From positions 62,001-126,000 of the forward strand of contig CAYRES010000003.1 of assembly GCA_964423425.1 (NCBI GenBank): a stretch of 64,000 nucleotides of DNA, read 5' to 3'. Below the pieces are notes generated by a model. It did not search any database, was not told where the DNA came from, and saw nothing but the letters and a program-made list of their open reading frames with translations. Source of the stretch: CAYRES01 sp964423425. GTDB lineage: Bacteria > Actinomycetota > Thermoleophilia > RBG-16-64-13. The position numbers and the translations under genes are program-made. Below are positions 26,768 through 35,993 of the stretch, one piece after another; the stretch's first letter is position 1; each line of letters begins with the position of its first letter.

Positions 26768-27934
26768 TCAGCCCTCGACTTCGAACAGATGGCGGATCTC
26801 CTTGAGTATCTCGGCGGCCATGCGGTCCCCTCCGGCCAGGGTGAGATGCTCGCCGTCGGGTTCGCGCACGTGGCGGCGCTTGCCGTTGTGGTCCACCAGA
26901 TACGAGGTGTACCGCCCGCTCTCGTCACTGAAGAGGGCCCAGGAGTCGATGAAGGTGACGTGCCCCCGCTGCTCCGCCTCGGCCCGGTAGATGCGGTTGA
27001 GCTTCTCCGTTTCGGCGGAGAGCTGGGTCGAGCGCTTGATGGGGCCTCCCAGCCAGATCACCCGCGCCCCCCGCGAGCCGAGCAGATCCATGGCCGCTCC
27101 CGCCCGGGAGGCGTACTCGGCGTTCCACTCCTCGGAGAAGGTCTGGAGCGCCTTGCCCTCTTTGAGCAGACCCTGCGCATCGTTGCCGCCGAACATGGCC
27201 ACCACCACATCCGGGTCGAGCTCCGTCAGCTTTTCCGCCATCACCCCGGGCCAGTTGTAGAAGTCGGGGCGGCTCAGACCCGAGCTTATCTTGCAGGTGG
27301 TGGATGCCTGCACCCACGCGTGATTGGTGGCGTAGCTCTCCAAAGACACGCCCACCTGCAACACAATCGAGTCACCGCACACCCACACCGTGAGCGGCCG
27401 CTCCGCGCTCACCTTCGGGCCGACCTCGTTGGCGGGGGAATCGTCGGCAGGCTCAGGGCCTGCGGGCACATCATCGGCGGATAGAGCGGGGGCCGGCACA
27501 CCCATGTGCGTGCTCCCCCCGACCTGTGTGAAGCCACCAGGACCAGCGCTCGAGGCCGGCTTACAGCCTTGTCCCGCTGGGTCGCCGAGCCTGCCCAAGG
27601 CAGGCTCTCCGGGCCGAGGTAGGCCCCCCCGCTCGCCCTCGGTGCCAGACCGGGTCTCGCCGTCCGCCTGTGCAGACGGCCCCCGCCCCATGAGCTCAGC
27701 CACAGCTCTTGCCGGACCGTCCAAACCAAGCGCGGTGCTCACCCGGTGGATGGGCTGTACCACCACGAGCACCACCTCCCGCCCGGGCCCGTATGGCAGA
27801 GCCTCCGCCCGGGCCCGCAGCTTCTCGGCAGAGAAGAGGCCGGCGAGCACGAGTGACAGGAGAAGCACGAAGAGCACCTGGCCGGCGGCCAGCTTCTTGA
27901 CACGCGTGCGTGTGCGGCCGCGCCGGGCCACCAC
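26768..27934 (-). CDS. Membrane-anchored SGNH-hydrolase-like protein
   Basis: A 388-residue protein with an N-terminal basic segment and a signal anchor (about 16-35), a Gly/Pro-rich linker (about 85-170) and a C-terminal SGNH/GDSL-like domain (about 180-385). VWVCGDSIV is the GDS block with the catalytic Ser, MFGGNDAQG the GxND block, and LTLAGGDRM resembles the C-terminal region where the catalytic His lies; DGEHLT supplies a His just before it. It starts at a GTG overlapping the purB stop by 1 nt. It may act on cell-wall or surface acyl groups; substrate unknown. Confidence 0.75.
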   Translation of the reverse strand: MVARRGRTRTRVKKLAAGQVLFVLLLSLVLAGLFSAEKLRARAEALPYGPGREVVLVVVQPIHRVSTALGLDGPARAVAELMGRGPSAQADGETRSGTEGERGGLPRPGEPALGRLGDPAGQGCKPASSAGPGGFTQVGGSTHMGVPAPALSADDVPAGPEPADDSPANEVGPKVSAERPLTVWVCGDSIVLQVGVSLESYATNHAWVQASTTCKISSGLSRPDFYNWPGVMAEKLTELDPDVVVAMFGGNDAQGLLKEGKALQTFSEEWNAEYASRAGAAMDLLGSRGARVIWLGGPIKRSTQLSAETEKLNRIYRAEAEQRGHVTFIDSWALFSDESGRYTSYLVDHNGKRRHVREPDGEHLTLAGGDRMAAEILKEIRHLFEVEG

Positions 27935-29238
27935 TACCAGGAAAGGCGCTCCACCCGGGCGAAGATGGTCTCGAGGTTGCGCAGGTGATAGCCGGGATCA
28001 AAGCAAGCCTCGAGCACCGCCGGCCCGCCCATCCGCGCTACCAGTTCCGCGTCGTCCAGCAGTAGGTCCTTGAAGGAGCGCTTCTCCTGCCATGCCCTCA
28101 TCGCATTCCGCTGCACCAGTGCATAGGCGTCGTCACGCGCGTAGCCCGCCTTCACCAGCTCGAGAAGCACCCGCTGGCTGTAGATGAGACCGTAGCTCTT
28201 CTCCACGTTGGCCGCCATGTTGTCCGGGTACACAAGCAGGGTATCGACAAGCCAGGTGGCCTTCTTGAGCATGTAGTGAAGGAGGGTGGTGCTGTCGGGG
28301 AAGATCACCCTCTCGGCGCTCGAGTGGCTGATGTCGCGCTCGTGCCAGAGGGCCACGTTCTCGAATGCCGCCACCATATTGCCCCGGATGATGCGGGCCT
28401 GCCCGGCCAGCCGCTCGGAGATGATGGGGTTGCGCTTGTGCGGCATAGCTGAGGACCCCTTCTGGCCGGGCGCAAAGTACTCCTCTGCTTCCAGCACCTC
28501 GGTGCGCTGGTAATGGCGCACCTGCACGGCGATCTTCTCGAGAGTGGTGGCGAGCAGCGCCAGGGCGGACATGAACTCGGCGTGGCGGTCGCGTTGCACC
28601 ACCTGTGTGGAGATGGGAGCCGCGGTCAGACCGAGCTTGGTGCATACGATCTCTTCCACGCGCGGGTCCACACTCGCGTACGTGCCCACCGCTCCGGAGA
28701 TCTTGCCCACAGCCACCTGCTCGACGGCCCTCTCCAGCCGCTCGAGACCTCGCTTCACCTCGAAGGCCCACAGGCCGAGCACCATGCCGAAGGTGATGGG
28801 CTCGGCGTGCACGCCGTGACTGCGGCCCATCATCACCGTGTCGCGGTGCTCGAGAGACCGGCGGGTGAGCACCCGCCCCAACTCCCGCGTCTGCTCGCCG
28901 ATAAGGGCGCCCGCCCGCTTGAGTTGCAGAGCGAGAGCCGTATCGAGCATGTCGGAGGAGGTCATGCCGAAGTGGATGTACTTCGCCGGCTCGCCCACAT
29001 GCTCGGCCACATTGGTGAGGAAGGCGATGACATCGTGGTTGGTGGTCCGCTCGATCTCCGCCACCCGGTCGACGTCGAAGCCAGCCTTCGCCTTGATCTC
29101 CTCCACCGCCGCCGCCGGTATCTCCCCCAATTCGGCCCACGCCTCGCACACCGCTATCTCGACATCGAGCCAGGCGGCCATGCGGGCCCTGTCGGTCCAC
29201 AGGGCACCCATCTCCGGAGTGGTGTAGCGTTCGATCAT
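27934..29238 (-). CDS. purB: Adenylosuccinate lyase
   Basis: Splits fumarate from SAICAR and from adenylosuccinate. 434 residues. The protein starts MIERYTTPEMGALWTD at ATG 29238, with GAGGGG 4 nt upstream; longer frames run into purE. Signature motifs include VHFGMTSSD-type IHFGMTSSDMLDT, MMGRSHGVHAEP (catalytic His) and the flexible loop GSSAMPHKRNP with the catalytic Ser. Confidence 0.97.
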   Translation of the reverse strand: MIERYTTPEMGALWTDRARMAAWLDVEIAVCEAWAELGEIPAAAVEEIKAKAGFDVDRVAEIERTTNHDVIAFLTNVAEHVGEPAKYIHFGMTSSDMLDTALALQLKRAGALIGEQTRELGRVLTRRSLEHRDTVMMGRSHGVHAEPITFGMVLGLWAFEVKRGLERLERAVEQVAVGKISGAVGTYASVDPRVEEIVCTKLGLTAAPISTQVVQRDRHAEFMSALALLATTLEKIAVQVRHYQRTEVLEAEEYFAPGQKGSSAMPHKRNPIISERLAGQARIIRGNMVAAFENVALWHERDISHSSAERVIFPDSTTLLHYMLKKATWLVDTLLVYPDNMAANVEKSYGLIYSQRVLLELVKAGYARDDAYALVQRNAMRAWQEKRSFKDLLLDDAELVARMGGPAVLEACFDPGYHLRNLETIFARVERLSW

Positions 29239-29254
29239 GCGCCCCTCCCCGCTG

Positions 29255-29758
29255 TCAGATGGTGTCGGTACCCAACCCGGCCGCTGTGGGCGAGAGCCAG
29301 CACAGCCTGAGTATCTTCGCGGCCAGGATGGCGGCATTACGGGCACCGTTGATGGCCACGCAGGCCACCGGCACACCTGAGGGCATCTGCACGATGGAGA
29401 GAAGTGAATCGAGCCCGCCAAGGTCAGAGGTCTTGATGGGCACACCGATCACCGGCAGATCGGTGAAGGCCGCCACCACTCCGGGCAGGGCGGCCGCTTT
29501 ACCCGCACCCGCGATGATGACCTTGAGCCCCCGCTGCTCCGCGGACAGGGAGTACTGCCGCACGGCATCGGGATCGCGATGCGCCGAGAGGACGTTCACC
29601 TCGAAGCCTATGCCCCGAGCCGCGAGCTCCTCCGTCGCCGGCTTCATGACCTCCTCGTCGGATTTCGACCCCATGAGGATGCCCACGAGCGGCGGATTGC
29701 CCGCCACCTCTTCGAGCATCTCTTCTATGCGCTCGTCAGCCTGAGTTTGTGGCGCCAC
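29255..29758 (-). CDS. purE: N5-CAIR mutase (class I PurE)
   Basis: Converts N5-CAIR to CAIR. 167 residues. VGILMGSKSDEEVM and VLSAHRDPDAV are the active-site segments, with IVQMPSGVPVACVAING at the C-terminal side. It starts at a GTG with AGGAGG 5 nt upstream. Class I PurE normally needs PurK to supply N5-CAIR, and purK is not in this window. Confidence 0.95.
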   Translation of the reverse strand: MAPQTQADERIEEMLEEVAGNPPLVGILMGSKSDEEVMKPATEELAARGIGFEVNVLSAHRDPDAVRQYSLSAEQRGLKVIIAGAGKAAALPGVVAAFTDLPVIGVPIKTSDLGGLDSLLSIVQMPSGVPVACVAINGARNAAILAAKILRLCWLSPTAAGLGTDTI

Positions 29759-29767
29759 GTCGACCTC

Positions 29768-31078
29768 CTACCCTCCAACCCCGCCTGCATGCCCTTGACT
29801 CTCTGCGATCTCTGCTCTCAGCCCGATGTCCCGCCTGAACTGAGCACCTTCGAACGAGATGCGCTCGACTCCTTCGTAGGCACGGGCCCTCGCCTCGGCG
29901 AAGGTGGGCCCCACTGCGGTGACCGCCAGAACGCGGCCTCCCGCCGTCACCAACCGGCCGTCACTCATGGCCGTGCCGGCCTGGTATACCCTGACCCCGG
30001 GGAGCGCCTCCGCTTCCTCCGCTCCGGTGATGACATCACCCTTGGAGCTGGAGACCGGGTAGCCCCGCGAGGCCATGACCACACCCACGCAGGCCCCGGG
30101 CTGCCACTCCACGCGGGCGGGCAGTTTGCCGCCGGTGGCCGCCACAAACAGCATGCCCAGAAGGTCGGTCTTGAGCAACGGTATGAGCACCTGCACCTCG
30201 GGGTCACCGAAGCGGCAGTTGAACTCCAGCACCTTCGGCCCCTCAGCGGTGAGGATCATGCCGCAGTAGAGCACTCCCCGGTAGGAGATGCCCCGCCGGT
30301 TGAGTTCCCTCACGGTGGGCCGGACCACGGTGTTCACGATATCCGCGTACAGTTCGTCGTTCACGGCCGGTACGGGGGAATAGGAGCCCATGCCCCCGGT
30401 ATTGGGCCCTTCGTCGCCGTCGAAGATGCGCTTGTAGTCCTGTGCCGGCGCCAGAGGCAGCACCTTGTTATCGCACACAATGGCGAGCAGGCTGGCTTCT
30501 TCGCCCTCGAGGAACTCCTCCACGAGCACCGTCTCGCCCGCGGCACCGAAGCGCTTCTCGATCAAGCAGGCGCGCAGTGCTTCCTCTGCCTCCTCCTCGG
30601 TGCGGCAGACAACCACTCCCTTGCCCGCCGCCAAGCCGTCGGCCTTCACCACCAACGGAGCCCCCAGTTCGTGGGCGAAAGCCAGAGCCGGCTCGAGAGA
30701 CGTGAACACCTCGGCACGTCCCGTGGGTACTCCCGCCGAGAGCATGATGTCCTTGGCGAAGGCTTTGGAACCCTCTATGAGTGCAGCCTCGCGCAGAGGA
30801 CCGAACACCGGGATGTCTCTCCAGGCGAGTTCGTCGGCATAACCCGCGACCAACGGAGCCTCGGGACCGACGACCACCAAGCCGATGTGTTTGGCCTCGG
30901 CAAACGCCGCCACCGCTCCCACGTCATCGGCGTCGACCGGTGCCCTCTCCGCAACACGATCGATGCCGGCGTTTCCGGGAGTGCAATAGAGGTGCCCCAA
31001 CAAGGGACTGCACGATATCGCGTCGACCAACGCGTGCTCTCGGCCGCCTCCTCCCACCACCAGCACATCTATGCCCAT
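29768..31078 (-). CDS. purD: Phosphoribosylamine-glycine ligase (GAR synthetase)
   Basis: ATP-grasp ligase joining phosphoribosylamine and glycine. 436 residues. DVLVVGGGGREHAL is the N-terminal motif, PLVVKADGLAAGKGVVVC the ATP-binding loop, and VLEFNCRFGDPEVQ the catalytic signature. The stop lies 9 bp before purE. Confidence 0.97.
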   Translation of the reverse strand: MGIDVLVVGGGGREHALVDAISCSPLLGHLYCTPGNAGIDRVAERAPVDADDVGAVAAFAEAKHIGLVVVGPEAPLVAGYADELAWRDIPVFGPLREAALIEGSKAFAKDIMLSAGVPTGRAEVFTSLEPALAFAHELGAPLVVKADGLAAGKGVVVCRTEEEAEEALRACLIEKRFGAAGETVLVEEFLEGEEASLLAIVCDNKVLPLAPAQDYKRIFDGDEGPNTGGMGSYSPVPAVNDELYADIVNTVVRPTVRELNRRGISYRGVLYCGMILTAEGPKVLEFNCRFGDPEVQVLIPLLKTDLLGMLFVAATGGKLPARVEWQPGACVGVVMASRGYPVSSSKGDVITGAEEAEALPGVRVYQAGTAMSDGRLVTAGGRVLAVTAVGPTFAEARARAYEGVERISFEGAQFRRDIGLRAEIAESQGHAGGVGG

Positions 31079-31143
31079 GCCAATCTCCCCTCAACCCCGC
31101 GGGTTCTCTCTTCAAACATCCACTCTCTCCCACGCCGGCTCGC

Positions 31144-32430
31144 TCACCGCGATGGCTCGCTCACCACGATGGTCTGCTCCCGGGCCGGACCCACCGATAC
31201 CAGCCGCAGCGGAACCTCGGCGAAATTCGTCACGAAGGCCAGATAGGCCTGAGCCTCTTCCGGCAGGTCGCCGAGCACACGGGCCCCGGAGACATCGGTC
31301 CGCCAACCAGCCAAGCTCTCGAGCACCGGCTGCACCTGCCGCACGGCTGCTTGATAGGGAGGCATATCCGGGTAGACCCTCCCCTCCACCCTGTACGCGC
31401 AGCACACCTTGATCTCATCGAACTCGTTGAGCACGTCGAGCTTGGTGATGCACAACCCCGTGAGTCCGCTGACCCGCACGGCATACCGCAGAGCCACCAG
31501 GTCGAGCCAGCCACAGCGGCGCTCCCGCCCCGTGGTGGTGCCGAACTCCCGACCCACCTCGCGCAGCTTGTCGCCCGCGGCATCGTGCAGTTCGGTGGGA
31601 AACGGACCCTCTCCCACGCGGGTGGTGTATGCCTTGCAGATACCGAGAACCTCATCGACATAGGTGGGGCCTATACCCGCACCCACGCAGGCAAACCCGG
31701 CGCTCGGGTTGGAGGAGGTGACGAAGGGGTAGGTGCCGTGGTCGAGGTCGAGCAGGATGCCCTGCGCTCCCTCAAAGAGCACCTGTTTGCCCTGCTTGAC
31801 TGCATTCCATACCAGTGCCGAGGTGTCGGTGACGTAGTGCACCAGCGACTCGGCCGCCTGCACAAAACGAGAGCACTCCTCGGCGAGCGTGGAGATGTCG
31901 GCACCGTACACGAGGCGCAGATGCCGCGCCTTCGCCTCCAGAATGCCTTTCACCCTCTCCCGGAACGAGGCCCGGTCGAGCACCTCCTGCATGCGGATGC
32001 CGATACGGGCCGCCTTGTCGGCATAGGCCGGGCCGATGCCGCGGCGGGTGGTGCCGATCTTGCTCTTGCCGAGCGAGGCCTCGTAGGCCCCGTCCTCGAC
32101 CAGATGGTAGGGCATGATGAGGTGGGCTCCGCCGGACACCTTGAGGTTACGAGTGGAGATACCTCTCTCCTCGAGCGTACGTATCTCGTCACGGAGCGCC
32201 ACCGGGTTCACGACCACGCCGTTGCCGATGACAGCCTGTGTGCGCGGATTGAAGATGCCCGACGGCACGAGGTGGAGGGCGAACTTGCCATGCTCGTTCT
32301 CAATGGTATGGCCCGCGTTGTTGCCACCCTGATAGCGGACCACAACGTCGGCTTGATCGGCAAGAAGGTCGACCACCTTGCCCTTGCCTTCGTCGCCCCA
32401 CTGGGCCCCTACGATGATCCTGACGGGCAC
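31144..32430 (-). CDS. purA: Adenylosuccinate synthetase
   Basis: GTP-dependent first step from IMP to AMP. 428 residues from GTG 32430. IVGAQWGDEGKGKVVD is the P-loop-like signature with the catalytic Asp; GGNNAGHTI, GTTRRGIGPAYADK and FEGAQGILLDLDHGTYP follow. GAGGAGG is close upstream of the start. An upstream extension of the frame into 32592 is non-conserved and rich in Arg/Ser, so I excluded it. Confidence 0.96.
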   Translation of the reverse strand: MPVRIIVGAQWGDEGKGKVVDLLADQADVVVRYQGGNNAGHTIENEHGKFALHLVPSGIFNPRTQAVIGNGVVVNPVALRDEIRTLEERGISTRNLKVSGGAHLIMPYHLVEDGAYEASLGKSKIGTTRRGIGPAYADKAARIGIRMQEVLDRASFRERVKGILEAKARHLRLVYGADISTLAEECSRFVQAAESLVHYVTDTSALVWNAVKQGKQVLFEGAQGILLDLDHGTYPFVTSSNPSAGFACVGAGIGPTYVDEVLGICKAYTTRVGEGPFPTELHDAAGDKLREVGREFGTTTGRERRCGWLDLVALRYAVRVSGLTGLCITKLDVLNEFDEIKVCCAYRVEGRVYPDMPPYQAAVRQVQPVLESLAGWRTDVSGARVLGDLPEEAQAYLAFVTNFAEVPLRLVSVGPAREQTIVVSEPSR

Positions 32431-32701
32431 GTCACCCTCCTCGAGCTGCGCGCAGATCTGTCGAGATGTGCGGATATCCGGAAGACACAGTGTACTACAC
32501 GGCCGCAGCAGCACGATGACGGTGGAGCGGCAGCGGGCGGCGATGCGGCGACGAGCCGCAGTGCCGGCGCAGCGCCCGCGCGGCGGCGACATGGTGCCGG
32601 CCTCGGCGCAATCACACGAGCGGGTCCCGGCAGCAGTGCCCGCCTGGGCGACGCCATGCGGCCGGCCGCCCTGCTACCACCCGGGGCCACGTGCCGGCCG
32701 G

Positions 32702-34111
32702 CTAACGACGAGACTCGTGCGCGGCCACCACCGCCCGGGCGGCCATCATGCCCGAAACCGAGGCCTGCATGATGCCCCGGGTGACACCGGCACCGTCGCC
32801 CACGGCGTAGAGCCCCTCCACGTGGGTCTGGAGTCCCTCGTCCAGCTCGAGGCGGGAGGAGTAGAACTTCACCTCCACCCCATAGAGCAGGGTGTCGCGT
32901 CCAGCCACGCCCGGTAAGAGCCCATCCATGGCCTGCAGCATGTCGATGATGTCCCGCAGATGGCGGTAGGGGAGCACGAAGCTCAGGTCACCGGGGGTGG
33001 CCTCGGCCAGGGTGAGCTCCACCGTGCCTCGCGCGAGTCGCTCGGGTGTGGTCCGGCGGCCCGCCTTCAGATCACCCAGCCTCTGCACGATGATGTCGTG
33101 GCCCAGGAGGTTGGCCAAGCGGGCCACCGACTTGCCGTATACGATGGGTTCTTTGAAGGGCTCGGTGAAGCATGTGGAGACCAGAAGGGCGAAGTTGGTA
33201 TAGAGGGTTCGGCGCCCCTCCTCCGCGTAGCTGTGGCCGTTCACGGTGACGACGTCTCCGTAACTCTCCTTGCACACCACCCCGTAAGGGTTCATGCAGA
33301 AGGTACGCACGGGATCCTCGAAGTGGGGGGTGGTGAAGAGCAGCTTGGGCTCGTAGAGCTCACGAGTGATCGGTTCGAGCACGAGTGCGGGCACCTCCAC
33401 CCTCACACCGATGTCGACGGCGTTGCTTCGCACAGGCAATCCCAATCGGAGGGCTTCCTCCTTCAGCCAGCCGGCCCCTTCCCGGCCCGGAGCCACGATG
33501 ACCGCCCCGGCCTCGATCAGTTCGCCGCCGGTGACCCGCACCCCTCGCACCCGGCCCTGCTCGACTTCGAGTTGCCCGACCGCGACCCCCGTCCGTACCT
33601 CCACCCGGCCTTCGAGCGAGTGCCGCATACCCGTGAGCACCTGCACACAGCGTTCGGTGCCCATGTGCCTTATGGGGGAGTCGACCAGCCGCAGACCCTC
33701 ACGGAGCGCGCGTAGCCTCCACTCGCCGGCCACGTCGGAATCCTCACCGTACATGCGGGTGGGTGCACCGAATTCGAGCCAGCCCGCGTCGACCTCGGCC
33801 AGCATCCCCTCGAGCTCGGAGCGGGACACATATTCATCCAACCATCCGCCCACCGCCGGGCTCAACGTGAGCTTGCCGTCGGAGAAGGCGCCCGCGCCTC
33901 CCCAACCCGAGGTGATACCGCAGGGATGGCAGCGCACACAGCGCCCCGTTTCCCGGGCGGGACAGCTCCGTCTCTCGATATCGGAACCCTTCTCGAGAAG
34001 GAGCACCCGCAGGCCGGGAGCCCCGGCCAGCTCGAGAGCGGCGAAGATGCCCGCGGGCCCGGCACCCACGATGACCACATCGAATCTCCCGCTTGGGCCT
34101 CCGTCTGTCAC
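32702..34111 (-). CDS. FAD-dependent dehydrogenase (COG2509-like)
   Basis: A 469-residue flavoprotein. The N-terminal dinucleotide fold reads DVVIVGAGPAGIFAALEL. A Cys-rich segment CPARETGRCVRCHPCGI follows, then SGWGGAGAFSDGKLTLS, typical of this family. YAVGDGAGVTRGIMQA near the C-terminus contacts FAD. It starts at GTG 34111 inside a tandem 14-bp duplication that also covers the dnaB stop. Substrate unknown. Confidence 0.88.
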   Translation of the reverse strand: MTDGGPSGRFDVVIVGAGPAGIFAALELAGAPGLRVLLLEKGSDIERRSCPARETGRCVRCHPCGITSGWGGAGAFSDGKLTLSPAVGGWLDEYVSRSELEGMLAEVDAGWLEFGAPTRMYGEDSDVAGEWRLRALREGLRLVDSPIRHMGTERCVQVLTGMRHSLEGRVEVRTGVAVGQLEVEQGRVRGVRVTGGELIEAGAVIVAPGREGAGWLKEEALRLGLPVRSNAVDIGVRVEVPALVLEPITRELYEPKLLFTTPHFEDPVRTFCMNPYGVVCKESYGDVVTVNGHSYAEEGRRTLYTNFALLVSTCFTEPFKEPIVYGKSVARLANLLGHDIIVQRLGDLKAGRRTTPERLARGTVELTLAEATPGDLSFVLPYRHLRDIIDMLQAMDGLLPGVAGRDTLLYGVEVKFYSSRLELDEGLQTHVEGLYAVGDGAGVTRGIMQASVSGMMAARAVVAAHESRR

Positions 34112-34135
34112 GGCTGGGTCCTCACGGCTGGGTCC
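34108..34135. repeat. Tandem 14-bp duplication at dnaB stop / flavoprotein start
   Basis: GGACCCAGCCGTGA (minus strand) occurs twice without gap. The TGA of the first copy (34122-34135) stops dnaB; the GTG of the second (34108-34121) starts the flavoprotein gene. With one copy the two genes would overlap as GTGA. Confidence 0.85.
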
Positions 34136-35495
34136 GTCCCTCGCCGGCCATGTCGGAGAACTTCGTGTAGTTCTGGATGAAGGCAAGCTTGGCCATACCG
34201 ATGGGCCCGTTTCGCTGCTTGCCCACGATGACCTCAGCGGTGCCCTTCTCGGGGCTGTCCCGGTTGTAGACCTCGTCACGGTAGATGAAGAGCACCACGT
34301 CTGCATCCTGCTCGATCGCGCCCGATTCCCTCAAATCGCTCAGCACCGGCCTGTTGCCGGACCGCTGTTCCACGAGCCGTGACAGCTGCGAGAGCGCCAG
34401 CACCGGCACGTTCAACTCCCGGGCCATGATCTTGAGCGAGCGGGAGATGGCGGAGATCTCCTGCTGGCGGTTCTCAGCGTTGCCGTCGCCCACCATGAGC
34501 TGGAGGTAGTCGATGATGACGAGGCCGAGGTTCTTCTCCTTCGACTTCAACCGGCGCGCCTTTGCCCGGATCTCCATCATGTTGGCCTGGGCGGTATCGT
34601 CGATATAGATGGGAGCCTTGAACAGGGGGGCGCAGGCCGAGGTGAGCTTGCTCCACTCTGAAGCCTGCAGCTGGCCGTGGCGCAGCCGGTGGCTGTCGAC
34701 GCGGGCCTCGCTGCAGAGCATGCGTTGCACCAGCTCCATCTTGGCCATCTCCAGGCTGAACACGGCCACTCCCTTGCCCTGATCGACCGCGACGTTGCGG
34801 GCCACATTCAAGGCGAAGGCCGTCTTGCCCATGCTGGGCCGCGCCGCCAGGATGACGAGATTGGCCGGTTGCAGCCCGGTGATGATGTCGTCGAGGCGCC
34901 TGAAACCGGTCTCCACTCCCGTGGTGTGGCGGCCTTCAGACATGACGCGCTCGAGTTCGGTGAAGCTGTCGCTTATGAGGTCGCCGATGGGCGTGAATTG
35001 CTCAGAGGTGCGCACCTGAGAGATGTCGAACACCAGCTGTTCGGCACGGTCGATGAGTTCCCGGGGCTCACCCTCGCGCCGGTAGCCCATCTCGGCGATC
35101 TCTCCTCCTACCTCGATGAGCGAACGGAGAAGGTAGTTCTCACGGACGATCTCGGCATAGTAGCGGGCATTGGTGACGGCAGGCGCGGCCGACACCATAC
35201 TGTGGATGAACGCCCGGCCTCCCACCTCCTCGAGGTTGCCCCGCGTGGAGAGCTCTTCCGAGACGGTGATGGGATCGACCGGCTCACCCCGGGCGTAGAG
35301 GTCTTCGATGGCGCCATAGATGGTCTGGTGCGCGCCGCGATAGAAGTGTTTCGCACGCAGAACCTCGGTGACGCCGGCGATCATGTTGGGCGCCATCATC
35401 ATCGAGCCGAGCACCGAGAGCTCGGCTTCGAGGTTCTGCGGCGGAAGATGGCCGTGGTCGGCCGTGGCTTCCGTCCGGCTGGTCTTCGCCATCAC
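34122..35495 (-). CDS. dnaB: Replicative DNA helicase DnaB
   Basis: Hexameric 5'-3' helicase at the replication fork. 457 residues, no intein. The N-terminal domain begins PPQNLEAELSVLGSMM. The RecA-like domain has Walker A ILAARPSMGKTAF, Walker B VIIDYLQLM, and SQLSRLVEQR followed by SDLRESGAIEQDADVV. The start is GTG 35495 or the adjacent ATG 35492, with GGGGTAGG just upstream. It follows rplI after 42 bp in the order common to Gram-positive lineages. Confidence 0.97.
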   Translation of the reverse strand: MMAKTSRTEATADHGHLPPQNLEAELSVLGSMMMAPNMIAGVTEVLRAKHFYRGAHQTIYGAIEDLYARGEPVDPITVSEELSTRGNLEEVGGRAFIHSMVSAAPAVTNARYYAEIVRENYLLRSLIEVGGEIAEMGYRREGEPRELIDRAEQLVFDISQVRTSEQFTPIGDLISDSFTELERVMSEGRHTTGVETGFRRLDDIITGLQPANLVILAARPSMGKTAFALNVARNVAVDQGKGVAVFSLEMAKMELVQRMLCSEARVDSHRLRHGQLQASEWSKLTSACAPLFKAPIYIDDTAQANMMEIRAKARRLKSKEKNLGLVIIDYLQLMVGDGNAENRQQEISAISRSLKIMARELNVPVLALSQLSRLVEQRSGNRPVLSDLRESGAIEQDADVVLFIYRDEVYNRDSPEKGTAEVIVGKQRNGPIGMAKLAFIQNYTKFSDMAGEGRTQP

Positions 35496-35537
35496 CTACC
35501 CCTGACGCGAACCAAGAGAACGGCGGCGCCGGCCGCC

Positions 35538-35993
35538 CTATTCCTCCTTGGGAACGACTATGACCTTCACTTCCGCGTGCTCGACCGACTGGTGCACGTC
35601 GACCGGCACCATATACGTGCCCAGCGCTTTGATATGGTCCTCGAGCAGCACGCGATGCTTGTCGAGCCGGATCTTACGGGCGGTGTAGATGGCTTGGGCG
35701 ATGTCCTGGTTGGTGATGGAGCCGAAGAGCTTCTCGCCCTGGCCTGCCGCCGCCGGAACGGTGAGCACCGTCTTGTTCAGGATATCCCGCACCTCTTCAG
35801 CCCGCTCGGCCTCACGGCGCTCCTGCTCAGCCTTGTCCTCCATCTGCCGCCTGACTTCCGCAGTACGCGCCGCAGTGGCCACCTCGGCCAACTTGCGGGG
35901 AAGCAGGTAGTTGCGGGCGTAGCCGTCGCTCACCGAGGCCACCTCGCCCTTGTTGCCCACTCCCTCCAGGTCCTTCAGCAGTATGACGTCCAC
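35538..35993 (-). CDS. rplI: Ribosomal protein bL9
   Basis: A 151-residue large-subunit protein. The N-terminal domain DVILLKDLEGVGNKGEVASV and GYARNYLLPRKLA are the bL9 signature. A long charged helix (about 42-75) and the C-terminal domain follow. It starts at GTG 35993, immediately after the stop of the DUF2232 gene. Confidence 0.97.
   Translation of the reverse strand: MDVILLKDLEGVGNKGEVASVSDGYARNYLLPRKLAEVATAARTAEVRRQMEDKAEQERREAERAEEVRDILNKTVLTVPAAAGQGEKLFGSITNQDIAQAIYTARKIRLDKHRVLLEDHIKALGTYMVPVDVHQSVEHAEVKVIVVPKEE

Noticed and set aside
32431..32592. Upstream extension of purA
   Set aside because: Adds a non-conserved Arg/Ser-rich stretch; the canonical N-terminus starts at GTG 32430.
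29579..32772. Long plus-strand open frames (555 and 663 residues)
   Set aside because: Antisense to purE, purD and purA, whose motifs are unambiguous on the minus strand.
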